64,000 bases of DNA from Shewanella algicola (GCF_014648035.1 NZ_BMQI01000004.1:62001-126000), one strand, 5' to 3'; shown: positions 49,182-61,118, counted from the stretch's first letter. Numbers and translations are program-made. Notes: generated by a model not told the origin, from the sequence alone.

Positions 49182-50762
49182 TTAGTGTTCGCGGGTCTTA
49201 GCAAACTCAATGTCTGGATAACGCTCCATCGACAAGTTTAAATTAACCATAGTTGGCGCAATATAAGTTAAATTATCACCACCATCTAGTGCAAGGTTAG
49301 GGCTGCACTTTCGACGAAACTCTTCAAGTTTACGCTCATCTTTGCAGTAAACCCAACGAGCAGTACTCACACTAATACCTTCGTAAATAGCTTCAACGTT
49401 ATATTCGCTTTTTAAGCGTCCAACAACCACTTCAAACTGCAGTACACCTACAGCACCAACAATCAAATCATTAGAGTCAATCGGCCTAAACACCTGGACC
49501 GCGCCCTCTTCTGATAGTTGCACTAAGCCTTTGAGTAATTGCTTTTGCTTTAAGGGGTCTTTTAAACGAATACGACGGAACATTTCAGGCGCAAAGTTAG
49601 GCACCCCAGTGAAACGTATCTTTTCACCTTGAGTAAATGTATCCCCAATGCGCATGGTACCGTGGTTATGTAAACCGATAATATCACCTGGGTATGCAGC
49701 TTCAGCACGATTACGGTCACCCGCCATAAAGGTCAATGCATCGCTCACATTGACATCTTTACCAATACGCACATGGTGCATTTTCATGCCTTGTTCATAT
49801 CTACCCGAACAAATACGCATAAAGGCCACACGGTCACGATGCTTAGGATCCATGTTGGCTTGAATTTTAAAAATAAATCCAGAGAACTTCTCTTCATTCG
49901 GTAGCACTTCACGAGCATCTGTTTCACGCGGCAGTGGCTTAGGCGCCCATTCAACGATGCCATCTAGAATATGGTCAACACCAAAGTTACCTAATGCAGT
50001 ACCAAAGTAGACAGGTGTCAATTCACCCTTTAAAAATGCTGCTTGATCAAACTCATGTGATGCACCTGCAACCAGTTCCATTTCATCACGGATTTCTGCC
50101 GCGTAAGCACCCAGTTCTTTATCAAGCTCTGGGTTGTTTAACCCTTTAATAATACGTTTTTCTTGGATGGTATGACCCATACCACTTTGGTACAGAATCA
50201 CTTCGTCACGCAGAATATGGTAAACACCTTTAAATTCTTTACCTGAGCCAATAGGCCAAGTAATCGGTGCACAAGCCATTTTTAAAATGTCTTCAACCTC
50301 GTCCATTAGTTCTATTGGATCACGAATGTCACGGTCACATTTGTTCATGAACGTCACAATCGGAGTGTCGCGTAATCGTGTCACTTCCATCAGCTTAATA
50401 GTACGATCTTCTACACCTTTGGCAGAGTCGATTACCATCAAACAAGAGTCTACTGCGGTCAGTGTGCGGTATGTGTCTTCCGAAAAGTCTTCGTGACCAG
50501 GCGTATCAAGTAAATTGACGAGTGCGCCACCGTAAGGAAATTGCATAACAGAAGTTGTGATAGAGATACCACGATCTTTTTCCATTTCCATCCAGTCTGA
50601 CTTAGCATGTTGTCCAGACTTTTTACCTTTAACCGTACCGGCTTTTTGTAAAGCCTGGCCGAATAATAGTACTTTTTCGGTGATGGTGGTTTTACCCGCA
50701 TCGGGGTGCGAAATGATGGCGAAGGTACGACGCTTGTCGACCTCAACGTTGTTGCCTGACAT
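49182..50762 (-). CDS. prfC: Peptide chain release factor 3
   Basis: Translational GTPase that recycles RF1/RF2 from the ribosome after peptide release. The 526 residues match. GTPase motifs: SHPDAGKTT (about 18-26), DTPGHEDFS (about 86-94) and NKCDRD (about 140-145). The RF3-specific insert and C-terminal domains ([13 protein letters not shown], about 434-446) are present. It is followed by yjjV on the same strand, and nlpI is upstream. Confidence 0.97.
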   Translation of the reverse strand: MSGNNVEVDKRRTFAIISHPDAGKTTITEKVLLFGQALQKAGTVKGKKSGQHAKSDWMEMEKDRGISITTSVMQFPYGGALVNLLDTPGHEDFSEDTYRTLTAVDSCLMVIDSAKGVEDRTIKLMEVTRLRDTPIVTFMNKCDRDIRDPIELMDEVEDILKMACAPITWPIGSGKEFKGVYHILRDEVILYQSGMGHTIQEKRIIKGLNNPELDKELGAYAAEIRDEMELVAGASHEFDQAAFLKGELTPVYFGTALGNFGVDHILDGIVEWAPKPLPRETDAREVLPNEEKFSGFIFKIQANMDPKHRDRVAFMRICSGRYEQGMKMHHVRIGKDVNVSDALTFMAGDRNRAEAAYPGDIIGLHNHGTMRIGDTFTQGEKIRFTGVPNFAPEMFRRIRLKDPLKQKQLLKGLVQLSEEGAVQVFRPIDSNDLIVGAVGVLQFEVVVGRLKSEYNVEAIYEGISVSTARWVYCKDERKLEEFRRKCSPNLALDGGDNLTYIAPTMVNLNLSMERYPDIEFAKTREH

Positions 50763-50838
50763 GTTAACCTTGCACTAGCCGCTAAAAAAGGCGCAAATTA
50801 TAGCGCCTATCGATAGAATTGGCTAGGCAAAGTAAAGT

Positions 50839-51750
50839 TTAACCTTCGGCAGATAATGCCACTGACTTTTGGATCATGTTTTTCATTTTTGCTAATTCAA
50901 TTCTGGCGTAGCGATGTTCAACAAAATCGTAAATATTTGTCGCTAATGTTAATCGATAAAAATTAGCGGCTTGTTGGTATTGCCCTTGTGCTGCAGCGTG
51001 TTTTGCTAAATAGAAATACGCTTCACATAAACGCTCAGCATATTCTTTAGGCTGTGACAAACCCACTTTTGCCGCGGCAAACACTTGCTCTTGATTAATT
51101 TTACCTAAATAAAAATCAACCAAAACACTCGCCCAATCTTGATTCTTTAACTGTTGACGTTGTAATGCTAAATCCGCTAATGCCTGTGTGTTATCAACCG
51201 CAGATGACATTAAATAAAGCCATAGCACCCGATAGCCATCAGTAGGGTCTCGCTCAAAGAATGCTTGCATATCTTCTATCGCTAATTGATAACGCTCACC
51301 ATAGTACAAGGCGATGCCACGATTAAGGTAGGCATAATCGTAACCTGGTGATAATTCCAATACACCGTCAAAGGCCTCATAGGCACTTTCAAACTCGCCT
51401 TCTTGGGTGTAATAAATACCTAAAAAATTATACGCATCGGCTAAATCAGGCTGAAGCTTAATGGCTTGGTGAAAATCAATTCGACCTAATAAACGTAAAC
51501 CAACGCTGTCGTAAATGACCCCGCGGTCGTAATGAAAACGTGCACGTTGTTCATCAGTGAGCTCCATTGTTGCTAATACTTCATTTAGCTTAGCGAGGGT
51601 CACTTCCATTTTATAATCAGGCATGACAGGCGCGACAATCATTTGCCCTGCAACATCTTCACTTGAACCTTGCGTTGCAGCACAGCCTGACAACAACATA
51701 CTTACACCGACAGCAACGGCAATGACTGTGGTGCGTAGTTTACATTCCAT
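50839..51750 (-). CDS. nlpI: Lipoprotein NlpI
   Basis: Outer-membrane TPR lipoprotein that acts as adaptor for peptidoglycan endopeptidases and the Prc protease. The lipobox LLSGC lies at residues 19-23, so Cys23 is the lipidated residue. TPR-like repeats cover about 60-170 (ARFHYDRGVIYDSVG, ADAYNFLGIYYTQEG, DYAYLNRGIALYYG). 303 residues. It is directly downstream of pnp, which has a terminator, in the conserved pnp-nlpI order. Confidence 0.96.
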   Translation of the reverse strand: MECKLRTTVIAVAVGVSMLLSGCAATQGSSEDVAGQMIVAPVMPDYKMEVTLAKLNEVLATMELTDEQRARFHYDRGVIYDSVGLRLLGRIDFHQAIKLQPDLADAYNFLGIYYTQEGEFESAYEAFDGVLELSPGYDYAYLNRGIALYYGERYQLAIEDMQAFFERDPTDGYRVLWLYLMSSAVDNTQALADLALQRQQLKNQDWASVLVDFYLGKINQEQVFAAAKVGLSQPKEYAERLCEAYFYLAKHAAAQGQYQQAANFYRLTLATNIYDFVEHRYARIELAKMKNMIQKSVALSAEG

Positions 51751-51843
51751 TCGTATTACCTTATCAGGTTTTATTTATATTCAATATCATAGCAATCTGC
51801 TTATCTAAGAGCTATGGACTCACACAGATTATTTTAATAAACA

Positions 51844-51873
51844 TAAAAAAAGGAGATCATATGATCTCCTTTT
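51844..51873 (-). terminator. Terminator of pnp
   Basis: AAAAAGGAGATCAT pairs with ATGATCTCCTTTTT, a 14-base self-complementary pair with almost no loop, 27 bases past the pnp stop codon. Confidence 0.9.
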
Positions 51874-51899
51874 TAAGTCGCTTAACATGTTAGATTAAA

Positions 51900-54005
51900 T
51901 TACTCAGCAGTATCCTTAGTCTGAGCTTCTTTAATTGACAATCTTACGCGACCTTGACGATCCACTTCCATTACCTTAACAGCAACTTCTTGGTTCATTT
52001 GTAGGTGATCCGACACATTAGCTACACGCTCATCGCTAATTTGCGAGATGTGTACTAAACCGTCTTTACCTGGAAGGATGTTAACAAACGCACCAAAATC
52101 AACGATACGGATAACTTTACCATTGTAGATACGGCCCACTTCAACTTCAGCAGTGATTTCTTCAATACGACGAATCGCTTCTTTAGTTGCTTCACCGTTA
52201 GACGATGCAATTTTGACTGTGCCGTTGTCATCAAGTTCAATCGTAGTGCCAGTTTCTTCAGTAAGAGCACGAATAACCGCACCACCTTTACCAATAACAT
52301 CACGAATTTTTTCAGGATTAATCTTGATAGTCGTAATACGTGGAGCATGATCAGAAATATCATCACGGTGCGATCCAATTGCTTGGTCCATCACGTTTAA
52401 GATATGAACACGTGCACCGTATGCTTGTTGCAGTGCGATATCCATGATTTCTTTTGTAATACCTTCAATTTTGATATCCATCTGCAAAGCAGTAATACCA
52501 TCACGAGTACCGGCTACTTTAAAGTCCATATCACCTAAGTGATCTTCATCACCTAAGATGTCAGAAAGTACAACGAAATCGTCGCCTTCTTTCACAAGAC
52601 CCATTGCAATACCAGCAACAGAAGACTTAATAGGAACACCCGCATCCATTAATGCTAATGATGTACCACAAACAGAAGCCATAGAGCTTGAACCGTTTGA
52701 CTCAGTGATTTCAGATACTACGCGAACGCTGTATGGAAATTCTTCAGCTGAAGGCATAACAGCATTCATACCACGCCATGCTAACTTACCATGACCGATT
52801 TCGCGGCGCTTAGGTGAGCCAACCATACCTGTTTCACCAACAGAATACGGAGGGAAGTTATAGTGAAGCATAAAGCGGTTAGTGCGCTCGCCCATAATGC
52901 TATCAATCTTCTGAGCATCACGTTCTGTACCTAATGTACAAGTAACTAATGCCTGAGTTTCACCACGGGTAAATAATGCACTACCGTGTGTGCGAGGTAA
53001 CACACCTGCAAGTACGTTAAGCGCACGGATCATGTCTGGTTCACGACCGTCGATACGTGGCTTGCCACTGATAATACGACCACGAACAACTTTTTTCTCT
53101 AAGCTACCTAATAAGTTGTCTACTTCACGTAAATCAACATCAGCATTCTCAGCAACTAGTGCAGCTTTTGCCGCAGCTTTAACAACACCGACTTGAACAT
53201 AACGGTCTTGTTTAACTTCAATTTGATAAGCTTCAGTTAATTCTGCTTCAGCAAGATCTTTGATTTTAGCAACTAAGTCTTGGTCTTGAACTGGTGCAGT
53301 CCAATCCCAAGTAGGCTTACCCGCTTCAGCTTTAAATTCGCCAATAGCGTTAACCACAACTTGTTGTTGGTCGTGACCATAAGTCACAGCGCCTAACATG
53401 ATTTCTTCAGCTAGCGATTTAGCTTCTGATTCAACCATCAATACAGCAGCTTGAGTACCCGCGACAACTAGGTTTAAGTCACTAGTAACCAGTTGCTCTA
53501 CACTTGGGTTAAGCACGTATTCGTTATTGATATAACCAACACGAGCAGCACCAAGAGGACCATTGAAAGGAATACCTGAAATTGCTAAAGCAGCTGAGGT
53601 ACCAATCATTGAAATAATATCTGGCTCAATTTGTGGATCAACAGATACCACAGTGATGATAACTTGAACTTCGTTTTTAAAACCGTTAGGGAATAAAGGA
53701 CGAATTGGACGGTCGATAAGACGGGCAATCAGAGTTTCATCTTCTGATGGACGACCTTCACGCTTGAAAAAACCACCAGGAATTTTACCTGCTGCATATG
53801 TTTTTTCTTGATAGTTAACGGTTAACGGGAAAAAGTCGCGGCTTAAATCGGCTTCTTTTTTACCCACTACGGTAACTAATACCGTGGTATCGCCCATGCT
53901 TGCTAAAACTGCAGCATTTGCCTGACGTGCAATGACACCTGTTTCTAAGGTGACGGTATGTTGACCATACTCAAAACTCTTTACAATTGGATTCACTTGA
54001 CCCAT
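51900..54005 (-). CDS. pnp: Polyribonucleotide nucleotidyltransferase
   Basis: Phosphorolytic 3'-5' exoribonuclease and degradosome component. The 701 residues hold two RNase PH domains (about 1-230 and 310-550; catalytic Asp pair in [12 protein letters not shown] near 485-496), a KH domain ([13 protein letters not shown], about 564-576) and an S1 domain ([17 protein letters not shown], about 622-638). Auto-control through the 5' leader is known in E. coli. A 388-base gap lies upstream here because a divergent GGDEF/EAL gene separates it from rpsO. Confidence 0.98.
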   Translation of the reverse strand: MGQVNPIVKSFEYGQHTVTLETGVIARQANAAVLASMGDTTVLVTVVGKKEADLSRDFFPLTVNYQEKTYAAGKIPGGFFKREGRPSEDETLIARLIDRPIRPLFPNGFKNEVQVIITVVSVDPQIEPDIISMIGTSAALAISGIPFNGPLGAARVGYINNEYVLNPSVEQLVTSDLNLVVAGTQAAVLMVESEAKSLAEEIMLGAVTYGHDQQQVVVNAIGEFKAEAGKPTWDWTAPVQDQDLVAKIKDLAEAELTEAYQIEVKQDRYVQVGVVKAAAKAALVAENADVDLREVDNLLGSLEKKVVRGRIISGKPRIDGREPDMIRALNVLAGVLPRTHGSALFTRGETQALVTCTLGTERDAQKIDSIMGERTNRFMLHYNFPPYSVGETGMVGSPKRREIGHGKLAWRGMNAVMPSAEEFPYSVRVVSEITESNGSSSMASVCGTSLALMDAGVPIKSSVAGIAMGLVKEGDDFVVLSDILGDEDHLGDMDFKVAGTRDGITALQMDIKIEGITKEIMDIALQQAYGARVHILNVMDQAIGSHRDDISDHAPRITTIKINPEKIRDVIGKGGAVIRALTEETGTTIELDDNGTVKIASSNGEATKEAIRRIEEITAEVEVGRIYNGKVIRIVDFGAFVNILPGKDGLVHISQISDERVANVSDHLQMNQEVAVKVMEVDRQGRVRLSIKEAQTKDTAE

Positions 54006-54393
54006 TCCTTAATTTAATGACCTTTAATTACGCGCTCAAGTATACTTCAAATACTTTGAATAGTTAAATAGGCGCGATATACAGATTGATAAATATTTAA
54101 AATAATCATTTTACTACAGTAGAACATGCCATAAATCATCAATTTGTTATAGCGAGTTCGACATTTGTTACAAATAAGTTATCCAAGGACAGGTTTTACC
54201 GACATTGTTAATGACAAAAGTGTTGAATTTGACTAAAGTTAACGCAGTGATAAGCATCTATGATTGAAGGCCAAAAGGATATAACCAATCATAAAATGGG
54301 TTTTATTAAAACTCAGCGATCATTTGTGTTTATCGCATCTACAACACAACCAAATAACGTAAAATTAGTCACTTATAAGACATGGAATACTAG
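54006..54393. promoter_or_regulatory. Divergent region between pnp and the GGDEF/EAL gene
   Basis: AT-rich, with no coding potential seen. It must carry the pnp promoter (pnp is cut off from rpsO read-through by the intervening gene) and the promoter of the plus-strand gene. I see no clear RNase III-type long hairpin in the pnp leader. Confidence 0.5.
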
Positions 54394-56433
54394 ATGCCCC
54401 CCAGATTTAAGTCTCTAACATGGAAACAGACTAACCTAGTGGTATTTACTGCTTTGTTTTTTGCTATTGCTATTTTTGTTGTCGAAATTGCCATTCAAGT
54501 CATCTCAACTAAAAACCAATTAGCCGATGCACAACAGGAGTTACTCAATTCTGTAGAGCAAACCACCACCAATGCTGTCTGGTCACTCGATGACAAACTC
54601 GCCAGCCAAACGCTCCAAGGGATCATAAAAGTCGATAATGTGGGTTCCGCTGTTATTGAACTTGATGATGGTTCGATGTTTGTATCGACAGCCAATCGTG
54701 CCAGTAATTCATTAGGAGCCTATGCGAGTTTAAGTCAACGACTGTTTGGTGATTTAAAAGAAATATCGCGTCCTTTGTATCGTCCATCTTACTTTGAAGG
54801 TAATCAGCGACAGCAGCAGCTTATCGGTACTTTAACCGTTTTTTACGATACACAAAAATTGACTAACAAACTGTTTGGTCAACTTCAACTAGGGTTAATC
54901 GCCACCTTAGCCAGAGCATTGTTGCTAACATTAGTATTGACTGTAGTATTTCATCGATTTTTAACTCAACCGATAGCTCAGATCAGTGAGGCTATTGATA
55001 AAATTGATCCTGACTCTCCCGATGAAAACTTATTACCCATGTCGCCAGCCCATAAAGATGATGAATTAGGCTTGGTCACCAGCAAGTTCAATCAAATATT
55101 ATTGCAGTTTAGCCAAACCCAAAACAAATTACGCAAAATGGCGACTCGTGACCCACTTACCGGCTTACCTAATCGCACCTTATTGCTAGAAACCTTAAAT
55201 GTCACTATTCAACGCTCACGGGTACACAAACGACACTTTAGCCTATTATTTATCGATTTGGACCGCTTTAAAAACGTCAATGACTCGCTTGGTCATGCGC
55301 TTGGTGATCAGTTTTTGGCACGTATTGCACGCATATTAGAGCGTGTGGTTGGCGACAGAGGCAGTGTGGCGCGCCTTGGTGGTGATGAGTTTGTTATTTT
55401 GGCAGACGAAATCCAAACCCCTGCTCAAGCCGCCGACTTTGTTGATAAATTATTAATTCAATTAAATACACCAGTGCAATTAAATGAACATGCAATTCAC
55501 CCAGCTGCGTCAATTGGGATCTCAATATACCCAGAAGATGGTGATACCGCAGAAGATCTAATCCGCCACGCTGACATTGCCATGTACAGTGCAAAAGCCG
55601 CGGGGTCCAACCAATGGTCCTTCTTTAAGCAACAAATGACCGAACGCGCTGCTGTCAGACTTCGCACAGAAGCCTCATTGCATGATGCATTGAAAAACAA
55701 TGAGTTTTTGCTGTATTTTCAACCTAAGTTTGATTTAAATACTCATAAAGTGGTTGATTGTGAAGCGCTGATACGTTGGCAAAAAGATGGGCGCTTGATA
55801 AGCCCAATGTCATTTATCCCTGTAGCCGAAGAAACTGGCATTATCATCCCTATTGGACGCTGGGTCATTGAGCAAAGTTGTAAAGTTATCCGTGAATGGC
55901 AGCGAAAGTACAATTATGCCATCCCTATTGCGGTGAATGTCGCATCACAACAGTTTGCTGATGCCAGTTTAATTTCAGATATAAAGCAATTGGCCATTCG
56001 TTATCAAATTAATCCAGAATTACTCGAGGTTGAAATTACAGAAACGTCATTAATGAATGATGTCGAACAAGCCATCATTAAGCTAGAACAACTTAAAACA
56101 GCTGGTTTTGGTATCGCCGTTGATGATTTTGGTACGGGTTATTCCTCCTTATCATATTTACGCCATCTCCCCATTACGACTATGAAAATCGACAGAGCCT
56201 TTGTGAGCGACTTGCCAAAAGACAGTGCAATTGCGTCAACAATCTTGATGCTTGGGCAACAATTAGATTTCTCGATTGTCGCTGAGGGCATTGAAAACGA
56301 TGAGCAACTACAGTGGCTTAAAGATAATAACTGTGAGATCGGCCAAGGGTTCTTTTTTAGCGAACCATTGCCATTAGAAGAATTTGAACAACAGTATATT
56401 GCAGCAAATACAGCCAAAATTCTGCACGTATAA
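54394..56433 (+). CDS. Membrane GGDEF-EAL protein with HAMP-like domain
   Basis: A 679-residue sensor: TM1 about 10-36, a periplasmic domain about 37-170, TM2 about 172-192, a HAMP-like segment (FLTQPIAQISEAID, about 190-240), then GGDEF (about 250-410) with intact RLGGDEFVIL, and EAL (about 425-670) with intact CEALIRW, EITETSLM, DDFGTGYSSLSYL, KIDRAFV and AEGIEND. Both c-di-GMP synthesis and breakdown are chemically possible. It stands alone on the plus strand inside the otherwise conserved rpsO-pnp pair. The ATG at 54394 has only a weak GGAA site. Confidence 0.94.
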   Translation: MPPRFKSLTWKQTNLVVFTALFFAIAIFVVEIAIQVISTKNQLADAQQELLNSVEQTTTNAVWSLDDKLASQTLQGIIKVDNVGSAVIELDDGSMFVSTANRASNSLGAYASLSQRLFGDLKEISRPLYRPSYFEGNQRQQQLIGTLTVFYDTQKLTNKLFGQLQLGLIATLARALLLTLVLTVVFHRFLTQPIAQISEAIDKIDPDSPDENLLPMSPAHKDDELGLVTSKFNQILLQFSQTQNKLRKMATRDPLTGLPNRTLLLETLNVTIQRSRVHKRHFSLLFIDLDRFKNVNDSLGHALGDQFLARIARILERVVGDRGSVARLGGDEFVILADEIQTPAQAADFVDKLLIQLNTPVQLNEHAIHPAASIGISIYPEDGDTAEDLIRHADIAMYSAKAAGSNQWSFFKQQMTERAAVRLRTEASLHDALKNNEFLLYFQPKFDLNTHKVVDCEALIRWQKDGRLISPMSFIPVAEETGIIIPIGRWVIEQSCKVIREWQRKYNYAIPIAVNVASQQFADASLISDIKQLAIRYQINPELLEVEITETSLMNDVEQAIIKLEQLKTAGFGIAVDDFGTGYSSLSYLRHLPITTMKIDRAFVSDLPKDSAIASTILMLGQQLDFSIVAEGIENDEQLQWLKDNNCEIGQGFFFSEPLPLEEFEQQYIAANTAKILHV

Positions 56434-56544
56434 TCTCATCGAATCGAGTGTGTTGCGTACTCTGAACATTATGATTGCTGCATCATGATTGCAACTACCA
56501 GAAATGTAATGATGGGAAATACCTGACATTAAATTGTAGACAAT

Positions 56545-56574
56545 AAAAAAGGAGGCCATAAGCCTCCTTTTTTA
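56545..56574. terminator. Bidirectional terminator between the GGDEF/EAL gene and rpsO
   Basis: AAAAAAGGAGGC, CATAA, GCCTCCTTTTTT with tracts on both sides, between convergent genes. It would stop rpsO transcripts before pnp. Confidence 0.92.
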
Positions 56575-56611
56575 CGGTTTGCCGCTTAGTTACACTAAGC
56601 AACACATCGAA

Positions 56612-56881
56612 TTAACGACGTAAACCTAACTTCTTGATTAGATCAGCATAACGAGCTGCATCAGTACGCTTTAGATAAGCTGTAAGCTTACGACGAGCGC
56701 TAACCATGCGTAATAAACCACGACGTGAGTGGTGATCATGGATGTGCTCTTTAAAGTGACCTTGAAGGTGGTTAATTTGAGCAGTTAACAAAGCTACTTG
56801 AACTTCAGTTGAACCAGAATCGTTTTCGCCGCGACCAAACTCAGCCAAAATTTTTGCTTTTGCTTCAGCACTTAGTGACAT
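56612..56881 (-). CDS. rpsO: 30S ribosomal protein S15
   Basis: Small-subunit protein binding 16S rRNA helices 20-22. The ATG at 56881 ([11 protein letters not shown], 89 residues) has GGAG 6 bases upstream; a start 12 bases further up is not supported. The [20 protein letters not shown] segment carries the rRNA-binding residues. It follows truB after 128 bases. Confidence 0.98.
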   Translation of the reverse strand: MSLSAEAKAKILAEFGRGENDSGSTEVQVALLTAQINHLQGHFKEHIHDHHSRRGLLRMVSARRKLTAYLKRTDAARYADLIKKLGLRR

Positions 56882-57009
56882 GTGTATCTCCAAAAAAAGT
56901 AAATGTATCTCTAGCCGATCACTAACTCAGCCAGAGCGAGCGCGGTATAATAACGAGATTAACCTGTAACCGCAATAAAAAAACACAAAAAACCGATCTA
57001 TTTGTACCG

Positions 57010-57963
57010 TTATGACTGCTGTGTATCTTCATGCATAACAATAAGGCGTTTAGGTGCTAATAAACCATCGTCATTCATCATACCAATGCCAACAAACTTG
57101 CGTTCATCACCTATTGTTATTCGAACTAAACAATCAGGTTTTAAACCCGCTGCTTGAATCGCTTGTCCTTGCATGACGTAATAAAGCATGGCATCAGGTA
57201 GGTTAATTTCAGGGAAATTAGCCACCGCAGTATCCATAGGCAACAACAAAGGATCAAGTAAGGTTTTAGGCGCGATCTCTTGCTCTTGAGCCTGAGCCAA
57301 TAATGCTTCTAGCTCAGCCAAACTGACCATCTTTTCATATGGATAGTCTGCAACTTGAGTGCGGCGCAACATAATCACATGCGCACCACAACCTAACATC
57401 TCACCTAAGTCATCGATAATAGTGCGAATGTAAGTCCCTTTAGAGCAGTGAATGTCTAGGGTTAACTCATCACCTTCAAGCTTAATAAAGTTAAGCTCAA
57501 ATACCGTTATAGGACGCGATTCACGCGGCACTTCAATGCCTTCGCGCGCATATTTATACAAGGGTTGACCTTGGTATTTTAACGCTGAATACATCGACGG
57601 AATTTGTTGGGTGGTTCCACGAAAGAACTCGAGCTTTTCATCTAAAAGAGCTTGAGTAAAATCCACTGGACGCGTTTGCACAACTTCGCCGTCTGAATCA
57701 CTGGTGTCAGTACGTTGACCAAGCTTTGCTGTGACAAGGTAACGTTTATCAGCATCGAGTAAATGCTGAGAAAACTTAGTTGCCTCACCTAAGCAAATCG
57801 GTAACATACCAGTGGCTAATGGATCTAATGCCCCGGTATGGCCGGCTTTATTAGCATTAAAGATGCGCTTAACCCTTTGCAAAGCAAAGTTAGAGCTCAT
57901 GCCAGTATCTTTATCGAGTAATACGATTCCGTCGATGAAGCGACCTTTAGGGCGACGAGCCAT
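57010..57963 (-). CDS. truB: tRNA pseudouridine-55 synthase
   Basis: Makes pseudouridine 55 in the T loop of tRNAs. The catalytic Asp is in [14 protein letters not shown] (Asp near 47). The 317 residues include the C-terminal PUA-like domain. Its ATG overlaps the rbfA stop codon (TAATG), indicating translational coupling. Confidence 0.97.
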   Translation of the reverse strand: MARRPKGRFIDGIVLLDKDTGMSSNFALQRVKRIFNANKAGHTGALDPLATGMLPICLGEATKFSQHLLDADKRYLVTAKLGQRTDTSDSDGEVVQTRPVDFTQALLDEKLEFFRGTTQQIPSMYSALKYQGQPLYKYAREGIEVPRESRPITVFELNFIKLEGDELTLDIHCSKGTYIRTIIDDLGEMLGCGAHVIMLRRTQVADYPYEKMVSLAELEALLAQAQEQEIAPKTLLDPLLLPMDTAVANFPEINLPDAMLYYVMQGQAIQAAGLKPDCLVRITIGDERKFVGIGMMNDDGLLAPKRLIVMHEDTQQS

Positions 57964-58394
57964 TAATCTTGCTCCTTGTCACCATCAATAGAATCACTGC
58001 TTTCTGATGCTTGTGGGTCATATTGCTGCTGTTTAGCTTTATCTTTGTTGATGACCTGAGTTACTAGGTTAGACATACGCATGCCTTCTACCAATGAGCT
58101 GTCATAAACAAAACGTAATTCAGGCATAACACGTAATTTCATACGCCCTGCCACTAATGTACGAATATATGGGGCTGCAGCACTAAGTGCGTCTACTTTT
58201 TGTTGTACAAGCTCAATGTCTTCTTCAAAAAAAGTCACAAACACTTTTGCATAGCTTAAATCACGTGAAACGTCTACGTCGTTTACGGTAACAAAGCCTA
58301 TGCGGGGATCTTTCATATCGCGTTGTAACACCATTGCAAGTTCTTGCTGGAGCTGTTGGGCGATACGTCGAGTACGACTAAATTCTTTTGCCAT
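57963..58394 (-). CDS. rbfA: Ribosome-binding factor A
   Basis: KH-type factor for 30S maturation and cold adaptation. The ATG at 58394 ([19 protein letters not shown], 143 residues) is the conserved start; the longer frame is an artefact. Core segment [18 protein letters not shown] is visible. A terminator-like hairpin lies between infB and this gene. Confidence 0.96.
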   Translation of the reverse strand: MAKEFSRTRRIAQQLQQELAMVLQRDMKDPRIGFVTVNDVDVSRDLSYAKVFVTFFEEDIELVQQKVDALSAAAPYIRTLVAGRMKLRVMPELRFVYDSSLVEGMRMSNLVTQVINKDKAKQQQYDPQASESSDSIDGDKEQD

Positions 58395-58426
58395 GATGAT
58401 GTGCCATAACGTTAGGTATACAATCA

Positions 58427-58452
58427 AAAAGGGCGGCTAATGCCGCCCTTCC
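58427..58452 (-). terminator. Terminator-like hairpin between infB and rbfA
   Basis: On the minus strand, AAGGGCGGC, ATTA, GCCGCCCTT, then TTT: a 9-bp perfect GC-rich stem with a T run, 11 bases after the infB stop and inside an operon. Confidence 0.85.
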
Positions 58453-58460
58453 AATGGTGC

Positions 58461-61118
58461 TTATAAGGTGCGAGCTATTTCGACTGTTTCGAAGACCTCA
58501 ATTTGGTCTCCTACTCGAACGTCGTTGTAGTTCTTCACGCCGATACCACATTCCATGCCATTCCGGACTTCTTGTGCATCGTCTTTAAAGCGACGTAATG
58601 ATTCAAGTTCACCTTCGAAGATAACCACGTTTTCACGTAGTACACGGATTGGCGCGCTGCGCTTAACCAAACCTTCAGTAACCATACAACCGGCAATAGC
58701 ACCCAGTTTAGGCGACTTAAACACATCACGAACTTCAGCAAGACCAATAATTTCTTGTTTAAATTCTGGTGCAAGCATACCAGTCATTGCAGCGCGAACT
58801 TCATCAATTAGGTTATAGATGATGCTGTAATAACGTAAATCAACACTTTCAGCTTCAATCGTTTTACGAGCCTGTGCATCAGCACGAACGTTAAAGCCAA
58901 CAAGGATTGCATTAGAAGCTGCAGCAAGTGTTGCATCAGTTTCAGTTAATGCGCCTACGCCACGAGCAATAATGTTCACTTTAACTTCGTCTGTAGACAG
59001 TTTAGTTAATGAATCACAAATTGCTTCTAGTGAGCCTTGTACATCCGCTTTAAGGACGATGTTCAGCTCTTGTACTTCACCTTCTTCCATGTTTGCAAAC
59101 ATGTTTTCTAGCTTAGACTTCTGCTGACGAGCTAACTTAACGTCACGGAATTTACCTTGACGATAAAGTGCAACTTCACGTGCTTTACGCTCATCACGAA
59201 CAACTGTTGCTTCATCACCTGCTGATGGCACACCTGAAAGACCTAAAATCTCAACAGGAATAGAAGGACCGGCTTCAGTGATTGCTTTACCGTTTTCGTC
59301 TTTCATCGCACGGATTTTACCGTACTCTAAACCACACAAAACGATATCACCTTGGCGTAATGTACCTTCTTGAACCAAGATAGTTGCCACAGGGCCACGA
59401 CCTTTATCAAGTTGTGATTCAATAACCACACCAGCAGCCATTGTATCGCGTACAGCTTTAAGCTCTAACACTTCAGCTTGTAACAAGATACCTTCTAACA
59501 ACTCATCAACACCGTCGCCTGTTTTGGCTGACAAGTGGACGAACATGTTGTCTCCACCCCAATCATCAGACATAACACCATGTTGAGAAAGTTCGCTCTT
59601 AACGCGGTCAGGATCAGCTTCAGGCTTATCCATTTTGTTAACTGCTACGATTAACGGCACGTTACCAGCTTTAGCATGTTGAATAGCTTCAATCGTCTGC
59701 GGCATTACGCCGTCATCGGCAGCAACAACCAGAATAACAATATCGGTTGCCTTAGCACCACGAGCACGCATCGAGGTAAACGCTGCGTGACCAGGAGTAT
59801 CAAGGAAAGTGATCATGCCATTGTCAGTTTCAACATGGTATGCACCGATGTGCTGAGTAATACCACCGGCTTCGCCATCGGCGACTTTAGCTCGACGAAT
59901 GTAATCAAGTAGTGATGTTTTACCATGGTCAACGTGACCCATGATAGTTACAACTGGCGCACGTGATTCTAAAATAACGTTATCATCACGGTCTTGCAGT
60001 ACTTGATGTTCTAATTCGTTTTCACGGATTAGAACCACTTTATGACCCATTTCTTCTGCTACCATTTGGGCAGTTTCTTGGTCAAGTACTTGGTTAATGG
60101 TTACCATTGAACCCATTTTCATCATTTGCTTGATGATCTCAGTGGCTTTAATTGCCATTAAGTGAGCAAGTTCAGAAACGGTAACAGTTTCACCAATACG
60201 CACATCACGTGTTACCGCTGCGGCTGGTTTGTTAAAACCATGAGCCATAGACTGCGGTGCTGTACTGCGGTTACGCATGTGTTTTTCACGACCGTCACGC
60301 GCATCTTTACCACCACGTTTTTTGTTGGTGTTTTTGTTGCGTGCACGACGACCACGTTTTTCATCATCTGCATCTGAGCTATCTTCAGCTGCACGAGCAA
60401 CTTTAGACGTCGTAATGTGGTGATCGCTGTTCTTCTCGGCTTCTAAACGCAAGCGCTCTTCTTCGGCCCAACGCTTCGAGTTTTCTTCAGCTAATTTGCG
60501 GGCTTTTTCTGCCGCCTGTGCTGCTTCTTCTTTCTGCTTTTCGGTTAATACCGCTTCTTGAGTTGCTTTTAAGCGCTCAGCTTCAGCTTTTGCTGCTGCC
60601 GTTTCCGGATCGGTTACTTTAGGCGCTTTTGGCTCTGCTTTCGTTTTTTCTGATTTCACTTTGGCTTCTGCTTCTGCTTTTTTCTTGGCTTCTGCATCAG
60701 CTTTAGCTTCTGCTGCTGCCTTTGCTTTTGCTTCTGCTTCGGCCTTTGCTTTAGCTTCTGCTTCTGCTTCGGCTTTGGCTTTTTCTTGCGCTTCTAATTC
60801 AGCTTGTTTCGCTAAATCAGCGTCATCACGTTTAACAAAAGTACGTTTCTTACGAACTTCCACTTTCACGTCTTTAGACTGGCCACCCGTACTCGCAACG
60901 CTTAACGTTGATACAGTTTTACGCTGAAGCGTCATTTTAGTCGGTGCAGAATCTGCGCCGTGCTGTTTTTTCAGAAAATCTAAAAGCTGCTGCTTTTCTT
61001 GTTCTGAAACGCTGTCTTTTTGTTGCTTCTTAATACCAGCATCTGAGAATTGTTCGATTAAACGCTCAACCGATTTTCCCACTTCTGCTGCTAATTTTTC
61101 TACACTTGTATCTGCCAT
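58461..61118 (-). CDS. infB: Translation initiation factor IF-2
   Basis: GTPase that brings initiator tRNA to the 30S subunit and promotes subunit joining. The ATG at 61118 (MADTSVEKL, 885 residues) is preferred over the TTG one codon upstream. GTPase motifs: GHVDHGKTS (about 393-401), DTPGHAAF (about 439-446) and NKMDKP (about 493-498). An N-terminal IF2N domain (1-50) and a long Ala/Glu/Lys linker (about 100-225) with low-complexity repeats precede the G domain. It is between nusA and rbfA in the operon. Confidence 0.98.
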   Translation of the reverse strand: MADTSVEKLAAEVGKSVERLIEQFSDAGIKKQQKDSVSEQEKQQLLDFLKKQHGADSAPTKMTLQRKTVSTLSVASTGGQSKDVKVEVRKKRTFVKRDDADLAKQAELEAQEKAKAEAEAEAKAKAEAEAKAKAAAEAKADAEAKKKAEAEAKVKSEKTKAEPKAPKVTDPETAAAKAEAERLKATQEAVLTEKQKEEAAQAAEKARKLAEENSKRWAEEERLRLEAEKNSDHHITTSKVARAAEDSSDADDEKRGRRARNKNTNKKRGGKDARDGREKHMRNRSTAPQSMAHGFNKPAAAVTRDVRIGETVTVSELAHLMAIKATEIIKQMMKMGSMVTINQVLDQETAQMVAEEMGHKVVLIRENELEHQVLQDRDDNVILESRAPVVTIMGHVDHGKTSLLDYIRRAKVADGEAGGITQHIGAYHVETDNGMITFLDTPGHAAFTSMRARGAKATDIVILVVAADDGVMPQTIEAIQHAKAGNVPLIVAVNKMDKPEADPDRVKSELSQHGVMSDDWGGDNMFVHLSAKTGDGVDELLEGILLQAEVLELKAVRDTMAAGVVIESQLDKGRGPVATILVQEGTLRQGDIVLCGLEYGKIRAMKDENGKAITEAGPSIPVEILGLSGVPSAGDEATVVRDERKAREVALYRQGKFRDVKLARQQKSKLENMFANMEEGEVQELNIVLKADVQGSLEAICDSLTKLSTDEVKVNIIARGVGALTETDATLAAASNAILVGFNVRADAQARKTIEAESVDLRYYSIIYNLIDEVRAAMTGMLAPEFKQEIIGLAEVRDVFKSPKLGAIAGCMVTEGLVKRSAPIRVLRENVVIFEGELESLRRFKDDAQEVRNGMECGIGVKNYNDVRVGDQIEVFETVEIARTL
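60655..60800 (-). repeat. Low-complexity repeat in infB
   Basis: Irregular tandem units of GCTTCTGC/GCTTTGGC type encode an Ala-Glu-Lys-rich helix (EAKAKAEAE pattern) in IF-2. Length changes between strains would keep frame if in units of 6 or 3. Confidence 0.8.

Noticed and set aside
60661..60927. Plus-strand open frame made of Ala/Ser/Phe repeats
   Set aside because: It is the antisense shadow of the low-complexity tract in infB and has no ribosome binding site.
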